A DNA stretch of 64,000 bases, taken from contig JAKGHH010000003.1 of NCBI GenBank assembly GCA_022828595.1, positions 10,912,934 through 10,976,933 on the forward strand, in the 5' to 3' direction. Numbering within the stretch: the stretch's first letter is position 1; the number at the start of each line of letters is the position of its first letter. This stretch comes from Nelumbo lutea. Lineage: Eukaryota > Streptophyta > Magnoliopsida > Proteales > Nelumbonaceae. Under the pieces are notes generated by a model. The model made no database searches and had not been told where the DNA came from. It saw only the letters and a program-made list of their open reading frames with translations. Positions 48,501 through 60,500 of this stretch are shown here, piece after piece. Made by a program: the position numbers and the translations under genes.

Positions 48501-51500
48501 AATTATCAAACAAAGGTGGGGCTGACTTCTCAAGGGCTTGGGCTGAAATAGCATAATCGTCAAGAGTAAAAGACAGAATCAGATTGGATTGGAAACCCCC
48601 AGCAGGTAATAGAGTGAAATTGAATTTCGATGGGAGCTCCCTTGGAAACCTGGGTATGGCTGGAATAGGAGGGAGATTCAGAGATGAGGACTGTAGCAAT
48701 GTTCTCAGGGCCAATTGGGTGGGGAAATTCCTTGAAGGCTGAACTGATGGCCCTATTGCAAGGTCTCAGCTCTCAGGCTAGCTAAATAGCTGGAATTCAG
48801 AATGATTGAGGCAGAAGGAGGCTCACAGGTAGTCATCCCTTGGGCAAAATCCAACAGGCATATTCCTTTGATCCTTCAGCATGTGCTGAGAGAAGCGGAA
48901 AAGATTGCAAGAGAAAATAGAGGTTGAATTCAAGTGGGTTAGGAGTGCAAATAGGCTAGCTGACTCATTAGCCAAACAAGGGGTTATGAGGCAGAATTTG
49001 TTTTGGTCATCCTTGTAATTTGGGCTTGCTAGAGGGGATTGGCATTTTGGTCAATCAAGTTGTATTAATCACCCGTACTTTTCAAGTCAATATAATGAAC
49101 CTAAACTTTGCTGATCAAAAAAAAATTATCAAACTAAGGTGACAGAAGGGATCACATTGAGATATCTCCTGGACAAAATTTTTTGGTTGAACCATAAAAT
49201 TTTGTATTCTTAAGCAGGAAGAACACCTCTATTGCGAAAACTTTGATGTAATTCAAGGATGGGCGGTATGGTCTCCAAAATCCAGAAGACCCCTTTTTGG
49301 ATTGACAGTTTACGGAATGTGTGGATTTGCTCTCAAAATTACATTCATCTTCCCAAAATTTTAATATTGAACCATCCCCAACCTTGAAGGAAACAAAATC
49401 AAGAAAAGCTGCTTGAAAAAGCTCATTACTCCTTTCCAAAACACATACTTCATAAGAAGACTCCACCTCCTTGGTAATTGGTATGCCAACCGAACCCAAC
49501 CACACCATATTTACAAGCCACTGCCCTTCTAGTGCTTTAAAAGAGCAAGGCGCAAAAAAAAGTGCAAGGCGCAAAAAAAAAGCGCAAGGGCCATTTTGTG
49601 CCGAGGCACAAGGTGAGGAACATGCCTTTTTTAGGCAAGGTGCATAAATGCAAAAAAAAATGCTAAAAATAAAAAAAAATGCAAATTATTAAAAATATTA
49701 AACACAATATTAATTAAAAATATAAACTTAAATTTTAGAATAAATGTTTTAAAAAGCCTATTATCCCAAATTAAAATATATAAGCATAACACGTAGAACA
49801 TATTTAAAATGAAATTTTTAAAATAAAATCAAGCATAGCATATAAAACATATTCAAGCATATAAACTCTTAATCTCTTCAATTTTTTCCAATTGCATTAC
49901 TTCAAATAGCTAATGTGATGTTAAACATTATGCATTCCTGATTCTACAAGTGGCCATTGTACCAAGCCCCTCGAGGCAAGCCCAAACAAGTCCATATCAA
50001 AGTCTTGAATTCTTAATCCCTATAATAAAAGGTTTTCGAAAGCCCCAAATTTGCTAATGTTGCTCATTCATTCATCCTAATAAGATATTTTTAAAAGATG
50101 CTTATAGTTTCAAAACCTTTTTTCTATAGGGATTAAGAATTTAAGACCTTGATATGGACTTGTTTGGGCTTTGCCTCGAGGGGCTTGTTCAGAGGTCAGG
50201 GTAATGCCCTCGTCCCAACTACTAACATAAAAAATTAAAAATAAAAAGAAAAAAAGAAAAAGCAAGCACAAATTTTCAAAAGAGGCTCACTTAGGCGGAA
50301 GCGCAAGGTGCACACCTGGGCGTACCAAGCACACACCTTTTGAAAGTGTTGTACCTGGGACATAGGCAAGAGGTGCATACCCTAAAATGTGTCTCGCATG
50401 TGCACCTAGGTGCGCCTCTTTAAATTATACCCTTCTCCACAAAGCACTCCTTTCAATCTCAAATCTCCATAACCACTTCCGAAAAGTGCCTTATTAAACA
50501 ACTTCACTCTTCTAATTCCCAAACCCCCCTCCCTTTTATCCCTACAAATCCAATCCCATTTCACAAGATATACTTCTTTTAGCCCCTTTAATACCCCAAA
50601 GAAATTCTCTTTGCATCTTCTCAATTGATTTGCCCCTAATGAAGGAACTTTGAGAAAAAATAAGTAGTAGATCGGCAAATTGGATAAAACACTCTCGCCC
50701 CCCCCATTGATAAATACATCCCTTTCCAACCTGCCAACCTCTAATCATTTTTTTCCAACATCGGATGCCATGTTAATGGGATTGAAGCCTTTGCACTTGT
50801 CGATAGCCCCAAGTATGTGAATGGAAACTCCCACAACAAACATCTCAAAGCTTTGCTCACTCTTCTAAAAAAGTCTGAGATATATTGCCCACTCCAATCA
50901 CCACTATTCATCAAGTTGATCATTTGCCCTGCTAATACCTCAAAACATCTCAAAATAGCCCTCAATTTCAGAACTTGGTCAACTGAAGCTTCTAGAAATA
51001 TTAATGAATCATTTGCAAGCTGAAGATGAGAAATGGAAACTCCTTCCTTGCACACGTTGAATCCCCCAGTCATTCCTAATTCTACTCCCTTGATCATCAA
51101 TCTACTTTAAACTTACCACCAATACAAATAATAATGGAAAGAGGATCGTCGTGCCTTATTCCCCTCATTGCTTGGAAAATTTGTGCTGAAGGACCATTTA
51201 CAATCACCGAGAATGACACCAAGGATACACAGGCAAACATCCAACTTCTACACCTTTTCCCAAAGCCCATTCCCAAAATTTTTTCAAGAAAGCCCCATTC
51301 AAAATGATCATATATGCCTTCTCAATATCGATTTTACAAACACCTCCCTGCCACTTTTTATTCTTGCATCAACACACTGACTTGCTACCATCACTCCAAC
51401 CAAAATCTGCCTTCCTTCAACAAAAAACATTTAAGCAGGGCCCACAATCTTGTGTAAAAGTAAAACTGATTCAATCTTCTTGATAAAACCTTTGTGATGA

Positions 51501-54500
51501 TCTTATATGGAATTGAAATCAAACTCTTATTGGTCTAAAATATATCACTTTGTTTGCTCCATCAACCTTGGGAATAAGAGAGAAAAAATTGCATTTGCAC
51601 TCTTCTCAATCATTTTTTCTTGCCAAAACTCCTTAACCATCGGCACCACATCCTCCTAACTATACTCCAGCAAGTCTTGTAAAAAGAAAGGTTGAACCCA
51701 TCCTTAAATTCCTTTCTTCCCACAAAGTCCAACAGATGGCAGCTCTTACACATCTCCACATGATTTTACCCCTTTTCTTCGACCACCTAAAGAAAGAAGT
51801 GACAAACAAGCTTTGTATTCTTGGAGGAGGGAGCCACCTGTAACCAAAAAGGTCCATAAACCAAACCCAAATATCAAAACCGAAAGAGCAGGAAACTAAT
51901 AAGTGGTAGGGGCTTTCACCATTAGCCTTGCATAGGATGCACCAATGTGGAGACAAGCACCTATTAGGCTTTTTCCTCCTCATGAATTACATTCTTTAAC
52001 TCACCCATCAATAGTTCGCTTTCCCTCCTTCTCTTGATCTTGACAATACGTCACCTTCCTCCAATCTATCCAAATCCACCATCTTTAAAATTTGTAATTT
52101 TTTGGGTACCACATTTCCAAACACCACTCTATTCCACACTTTTAAATCCTCTATTAAAGATATTAATGTTCTCATCATAACAAAACCAGCCCTACCTTCA
52201 ATCTGATAACTTTTCCACTTCTCTTCAACAAAACTACAAGAATTGTGGATGCACCAACCACATGTTTTCAAACCTAAAAAGCTTGGAACCATCCAACTTT
52301 ATGAAACTTCTCAATAGGATAGGTCAGTGGTCTGAAATAGAGAGTGCTAATGCTTTCTGTACCACATCTGAAAATAGCTCCTCCTAGTTCCCATTTAATA
52401 AGAACATGTCCAATCTTCTCAAGATAGATAGATCTTACCCATTTGATCAAGTAAATTTTGATCCCAAACAACTACAATCAATCAACCCATTTCGTCTAAT
52501 CAACTCCCCGAAATTCCTCATTAATTCATTTCATTCAACCTCACACATATGTTAAAATCCCCCCAAAATCCAAGGGCCCACCCCCACATCATGAAACCCT
52601 TCAGGATCCTCCGACAACTCCCCTCCATTCCCCTTGTGTTTCCAAGTGATCCAGCATTACTGAAACCGAATGTAAACACTTAAAGAATCCCACTTTTGTC
52701 CTTTTGTCCAAAAAAAACTATTTGCCTCACACTCAACCCACCCACAATTATTTGAGCACTGTAATGTAGGCCATCTCCATTTTTTCCACCTTTGTTTCTT
52801 GCAAAAGCAATAGATCCACCCGGTTCTCCCTCACCAAATTCTTTACAACCTCTCTTCCCTTGAAGTCTCTTAACCCTCTCACATTCCATGAAATAATCCT
52901 CAACATGGTTCTTTTTTTTCTTTTTGTTCTTCTTTTCTTTTCTTTTTTTATCTAAATCTAAGGTCCAATGACTTTTTTATCAGTAATATAGAAAAGATTT
53001 CATTGATTAAAAGAAAAAATTGGTTAAAACAAGAAGCTGTGAAAGAAACCCAGCTTTAGTAAGCTGACCCAAACCAAAATTACAGCTGAGCCCAAAACAG
53101 ATCTGTTCTTTGTACCCCTTGCGTAGCTAATCTATCTGCCAAGCTGTTGGCAGTTCTCCTCACCCATCTCACACAAATTAACATGACTTTTGAGAACCAT
53201 TTAAATCTTCTGAGTTCATTTCTCAATTGCCATGTCACCCCCTCCCCTTCTGCAGCCATTTTATCACAGTTTTTGAGTTTCCCTCGATGAACAGTTTGCT
53301 AATACCCAGCTCCTTTGCCTTTTCAACCCCATATACTGCAGCCAGAAACTCTGACCTTGCCACATCACCCTGTCCCACAGACCAGAGAATAGAGCAATGA
53401 TGTTTCCATCAACATCTCTAAGCACCCCCCCCAATGCCTGAGGGACCCAGATTACCCACACAACTCCCATCAAAGTTCAGCTTCTTCCAGCCATCTAATG
53501 GGGGAGAGCATGTCTCAATAGCTTCTTCCAGCAATAACACCCCAAGCCCTGAAGAAATTTTCAACCTTGAAATCTGAGAACTTCTTGCTTTTTGCCCAGT
53601 GTGTCACTCTCAATATTATTGTCTCAAGCAAGGCTTCCTTGCTTTTTTTCTCTTTCTTCAAATATTCTTGCATTTTTCTCCTCCCAAACAGTCCACAATA
53701 GTGCTACTCTAGTACACCTCCACAGGATCTTACCCCTCTTTTTAGTGCAACTAATACCTGTAGGGGCTAAACAAGCCATCCAGCCTGTCAGGAGATCACC
53801 TGCAACCAAAGAGGGCAGCAAACCAATTCCTAATAAAGCTAACAAAAGGGCAAGAGATTAGAAGATGAAGTGCAGTCTCACCATTCAACTTACACAGGAC
53901 ATACCAGTTAGGGGACAAACACCAATTTGGTCTTTTTCTTTGAAGTTGATCATAGGTATTAATACAACCATGAAACACTTCGCAGCAAAAAGCACTAACT
54001 TTAGGGGGAATGGGAGAGTACCAAATTTCCTTGACTGGGAAAGAAGAAGAGGAGGTGGCTACCAAAGAATGTAACAAGGATTTACAAGAAACAAGCCATC
54101 AGAGTTAGGTCCCCAAACCCTAGAATCCGATCCAACTTCTCCCAAGAACACTGAACTCAGCAAGTTTAACAATTCGGGCAGGCTAGGAAGTTCATACCCT
54201 CTAAGGTTCCTCTTGAAGCCAAAGTTCCAATTCAGCCCTGAGGGATGGGAGTGCTGACTCAAAAATTCAGAAATAGGCCTACCCTTGAAGCTAGAAAGAT
54301 CAAAAAGAGAAGGGAATCTCTCACACAAAGGGATATTCCCAATCCACACATCCTCCCAGAATCTGATTTTTTTTTATCAAATGCCAAATCATACCTGATA
54401 TGATTTAGAAAGGTAGGAAGGAGATCATGGATGAGCTTCCAAGGGAGCAGCCAAGGTAGCTCTATGAATACATCCAGCATCCCATCCATTGCCTGACAAG

Positions 54501-57500
54501 CCGTGAATGCTTGCAACTATTTTGTGCCATAATTTCTCATTTTCATTCAGAAACCTCCATAGCCATTTGCTGAGCAAAGCCCGATTCTTCAAACTAACAT
54601 TATCAATTCCCAATTCCCCTTCTTCCTTCAATTTCACCACCTCTCCCCATCTGAACTAGCAGATCTAGGGTTATCACCTAGGAGTAAACCTAAATATTTC
54701 ATAGGTCACACTCCTTTCTCACAACCTAGGGAATCTGCCATGAGCCTCAAATCTTCCTCTTCAATGTTGGTTGCAACAACTAAGCTCTTTGACCAATTAA
54801 TCATCAAATTAGACACCCTCTCAAAGAGCTTTACCACCAACGTCAAGTTTTCTACCCCCTCCTTACATCATGTAATTTTCCTCACCAACATCTTGTAGAT
54901 TTCCTCCAATTCCTGAAACATTTTCCTAGTAAAGGGTTCTCCTATAACATTCAGCCCAATGCCTTACTAACTTCCAGCTTCATATCAACCGCTTTATTCA
55001 AATCAATAGTTCTTTCAATGTAATGTGTCTCATCAACACAAATTTCTTCTTCACTTGAATCCCTTACACTTCTATCATCTTCAGACAAATCTTCTGCCCT
55101 CCAGCCTTCCCTTCTCTGTTAAAGTCCTTGTCCAATAGTTCCTTTTTCTGTTGTAAACTCTAGAAGGAGCACCTTGTGTATTTTTCCGTTTGCCTCTTCT
55201 TCTTTCTTCACCCACCTCTTTACCTCCTGAACCATTGTTTACAACTTTGCCAATCCCTTCAACCTCTTCTTTCCCCCTTCTTCCCTAATATCACCTTCCA
55301 GATAATCGATGGACTCTTGCACCTCAGTCACTGCCTCTCTCCTTCATTTCCATTTGTAATAGCATCCCAATGTGTTTTTTTCTCTCTCCATAGAACTTCC
55401 CCCACCCTTATTGTCCTTTTGTCCAACTTTAAAACCAAAGAAATCCAGAAATGAATGCACATCTTCCATAGAGCCATTTGATATTCTAAAAAAATTAAAA
55501 ATTTAAATTTAAGCCTAAATTTGTATTCAATATTATCAATTGCAAACTTATTCTCCTATTCGCTCACCCCCTATTTAGATTTTTTTTTTTTGAAAGGTAA
55601 GATAAATTTATTAAAATTAACTCATAAAAGTACAGAACAGAACCTGCCCACAAATGGACAGGCCTGAGGGACTCCCACTACAAACACCAGATTGACTGAG
55701 TTCTCAATAGATGAGTTACATTTGAGTTTCTGAATTCAAGAGTGACTGAGATCCAAGAAAGCAGTTTACCAACAGCCAGTTGAACTATATCCTCTGCCCC
55801 TCTCACTTTTTGATTAAAAATTCTGTTGTTTCTCTCAGACCAAATGGCCCAAATCACAGCTGCCGGAATAGTGGCCCAAATCACCCCTATTTAGTAAATG
55901 GGTCATATAACTGTACACCAAAACACACAAATACATAAAATTAAATCCAGGCCATGGCCACCAGGTAATGCAGGCCTAATTGATTTGATCATCTCTACAG
56001 TCTACATAATATACCTTACCTTTTCTCACCAAAAAAAATACTAGAGTAACATGAACCCTCGGAACAAAAAAGTCATATAATATTTCCTACATTGGAAGCT
56101 ATCAAATCTCCATTCAAATACCATTTTTGCCTATAGTACTTCAAATAAGATTTTCTTTTGAAGTTTAGTAGTACACTCACTGGCTAATTTAATGGCCTCT
56201 TCAGGCCATAGGCTTTACTTAGTTGTCAGAATAGAAGAGTATATTAGGTGTTTTGGCCTTTTCTTCTGGAACTGTTTGGATGTGAACATTAATAGGTCCT
56301 AGTCACGTTTGCATTTTTTTTTTGATAAATAACGTTTGCATTTTTTTATAGTAAATAAAAAAGAAAATTCATTAAAACAGAAGAGGTAAGTTACAAAACA
56401 GGTGATAAGGAATCACCCAAGACAAGGAACAAACATAACAAAAACCCAAATAATCAAATCCCTTATTTCACAACCCCGCAGACCCTACATCAAGTAAATC
56501 AAAAATCCACACTGACCCTGCCCATGCACTTTTTTTTATCAATAACCCTGCCCATGCACATTACTACATACATTTAGAGCACCAACCTCAAAACCCACCC
56601 TCCCAGGAACAACTAGCTAAGAACCATACCCACTAAATCCAACTCCAACATGCCTGATACAAAATCTACACCCCAAGAGCAAAACAAAAACATAGTAGGA
56701 CATTCTGTACCCCATTGAAATTCTTTTCTTACTGGAGCCAGAACCCCTTTGTTTCTCTTGCAAATACTCCTTATTTTCTTAACCTTTTTTGGGATTAACC
56801 ACAAACAAGCCCCCCTTAATCTGGCAAAAATTTATGTAACATGTACCATTCTAGTCTTTCTGAGTTTTGAACCTTCTTACTGCATTAGAGACATTCTCTG
56901 ACCTCTTTGTAAGTCCTTGGAATTTTCGTTTATTCTTTCTAATTCTAGAACCACATTCCTCTTGAAGATTTGCCCTGTTACCAACCCACCTTTCTCAAAG
57001 TCCTTACAACCATATTGATCAAAAAAAGTTAGTCCTTACAACCATACCCTACACCTTCCGAAGACCTAGTTTTTTTCTGCTTCAACACTTCATCCACTGG
57101 AAATGTTCTTGTCAGAAATCAACTTCTCTTGTTCTGTCCTCTTGAGAGGCCTCCAAAATTTTCTTCCGATTCCTTTTTTTTTTCCTTGCAGCTTCCTCCC
57201 CCACCCCCCCCACCCCAAGGAAAAAAAAAAGTGTGGTTGTAAAACTATATTTAAGACATGGAGTGAATTTTAATGACTGAAAAGCAGCTAACAAAAGTGA
57301 AGGAAATAACAAACAGCTGACAAAGGCAGAGGAGGCAACAAGCAGCTAATAAAACAATGTGGAGGTGTATTGAGGTAACAATCGTGTTGACAATCTGGAA
57401 AGAAAGGAGTGCAAGAACACTCAAAGATAAAAGTTAAAAAAAAAAAAAAAAAAGGAAGCAAGCATTGAAATTATTATGGTGAGGATGGCACATTAGGTAA

Positions 57501-60500
57501 TCTTTGCTCAATTTTCTATGATGACATCATTAGAGGACAGGTCACAGGAGTGGTCCTTTCTAGCCTGGCCAACAAATTTCCAGGCTTCAGCTAGGTTTGT
57601 GCTCAGGCCCAGCATGCACCAGGCCTGGAAATTTGTAGGCTGGGCCTGGCCCAACATAACATTTATTCCATGCATACATTATAGGACATTAAATATTATA
57701 TATACATTTAATATAATGTATTTAGTCATAGGCCTGGAAGCCCAGCCAAGGCTTATATTTCAGAACTGAGCCCGGGCTGCCGCCCTTATCGTAGGTGCTA
57801 AGCCTGGCCATGATCACCCCTATTAGAGGGTGGCAAATCATTGCTTGCTCTTTAACAGCTAGAGCACCTATAGTCAACTGTGATCACCTCCTACTCATGA
57901 TTTCATCAAAATGAATTTAGATGGCTGCAGGTTAGGAAATTCGGGATAGGAGTCTTCAGAAATTGCTATGGAACTAAATTGGCATCATTCAGAAAACAAT
58001 TTCCTCCCTCCTACCATTACAACTACTACTACCCCCCTCCTTTCTACTATCTAGTTCCCTCATTGTTTGCTATGCTTCCTCAAAGAAGATATTTTGAGCC
58101 TTGAAAGTGGACTGGCATGCACATTTTTTGTAATAAAAAGAAAAGATTATTAAAAAAATATAAGAGAACTGATTACATCCACATGAGGTGTTGAGATAGC
58201 ATGCAATAAAATCAAACAAAAACACAACTCTAAAACCACCCAACACCTAAAAGGGCCACTGCCTACGCAAACAGCACAACCTGCCAATCCTCCAGATAAG
58301 TAGAAAACAAAGAAAGATCCCCAACAGACTGATGTGCACACACATGTACTAGATGTTCATTCATAAGTAGATTTCCAGGTTTTCATAAGCCTTTGTTTTA
58401 AACCTTAGGCTGCAGTTGGTTTGAAGGAAAACCGGATAAGGAAGGGAAAGGTAGGGAAATCTGTACAATTTTACTTCTAACATTTTACATTGCACCTTTT
58501 ACCCTAAATCAGGTATTCTTTACTAAGATTACCAAGTGATCCTACATCAATTTGGTATAGAGCATTTTTTTGCTAAAACTCCCATGTCAGTCCAATATTT
58601 GTGTACTGCCTGGGTTTGGGAGTCAGTATAGTATTATTGATTGTTGAATAAAACGAGCATAACATTTAAAGGGTTTCCTTTGTCAAAGCAATAAAATATC
58701 CACATAACAGATTGGGAAAGTAAATAACACTTATCCCCTTACTAATGCAGCCGTAACCCATACTTTCATGCAGCCATATTAGGTAATAATTACCATGACT
58801 GTTTCAAAGAACAATGATGTACAAGACATGTCAATTTCAATCTGATGGTAAGCATATACAGATATACTACTGAGTCATAAGGAGAAAATGGGCAAGGCAG
58901 TGAAGGAAACAGTATGAAGATTTTCATCTGAAACTTCAAAAAGATTTTGCAATCAAAACTACAAAACAGAGTAGAATAATAAGTGTGATCCAATCTTACC
59001 AAAGCATCTGCTTCCATTCCAGCCACTCCAGTAAGTGAGCCACAAAGCATTCCACCATCACCATGCAAGCACCGAAAAATTTTCCCCCCCTCACGGTTGG
59101 TAATCTCTGCAGAATCAAGGTTGGCATCCATGGAAGAGACGGATAAAATATATCTCCTAGCTAATTCTGGCCAAGTCAATTCGTTAACTGGGAGCATATC
59201 AACCTTTGTTTTTTTCACCAGAATTGAATTGTCAGCATCTTTCTTTCTCCCCCTTCTAGATTTTGATTCTCCAGCATCAAAATTTGGATCAACAATTGCT
59301 GCAACTCTGGACTGAAGCTCACCAATTAGCACTTTTAGCAGAGTGCTATGAGCCTTTGTCAAAGCAACACCAGTGCATCTATTGTAAGTTTGAGATGCAA
59401 GCCTAGCTTGGGCTGCTTCCTTCATTGATTCAGTTTCCACTTTAATGAATGCATGTGGATTTTCCCCAGGTACAGTACCCTCAGGTTCAGTACTTGGGAG
59501 CAAGGTATTGCCACCTGTATGTATGTTTGGATCTCTGGTTTCCTGAATTTCTTTTTCAAACTTCTCAAGGAAATTTGAGCTGTCAAACCACGGATTTACA
59601 AGCTCCTCCTCAAATTCATCAAATGACAATGGTTCCTTCAGACCCAGAATATCATAGAACCGACATAGCAACTCAAATACCTGAACACATATACCATAAA
59701 GGGAAAGGTCATAAAACCTAATGAAGTAACAGCAAGAGTTCTGTATCAAAATTAAAGAATCACAATATACTTTAAAAAATAATCGCAAGGCAAGAACATA
59801 CCTGAAGAACATCACCAATCAACTCTGCAGGAAGCCTAGAGCTCAGAGGTTTGCCAGGAGGATGGTGATGATCTATTTCATGATCAACCACACCCTCCCT
59901 CCTGGGTCTTTTATACTGTCTGAATAAACCATCTAAGCCCTCTCCTTCCAAATCTCCTACTTGACTCTTCCTTTTAGCCAGGAGAAGACCACTTCCAACC
60001 GTATGTGCTTTTGATGAGTAATTTCTCTTATCCAGAAATTCATACCGTGAGCATTCATCAACTCCAGGAAGCCGTTCTATGATTTCCTGCACAAATTCCA
60101 TATCTAGTCCAAATCTATCCTGGTCCAACCATCTTGACAGTGCTTTACACGAGTTCTCAAGGTCAGTCTCACTCTGAATTACACATGGGATGTCAACAGG
60201 CCCCATCAAACTGCAAAATTTGGCTAATGAACCAAAATCATCTTTACTTTTTGTATCTTTAGCATTAGAATATGATGAACAACCCACATCTAAATCATGA
60301 TTACATAAAAAATTAAGTCTGCCTTTTTTATTGTAGACTTTGTGGCAAGCATCAACAAGAGTCTGAGAAACCATCCCCCACACTGAAGAAGATGATCTCC
60401 CTTCTACTACAAACTCACCAATTTGATCCCTCACTCCTGAATTCTCTGTGACAAATTTGTCAGTTCTCTCTAGCAGGCAACTGGATTGAGATGGCAAACT

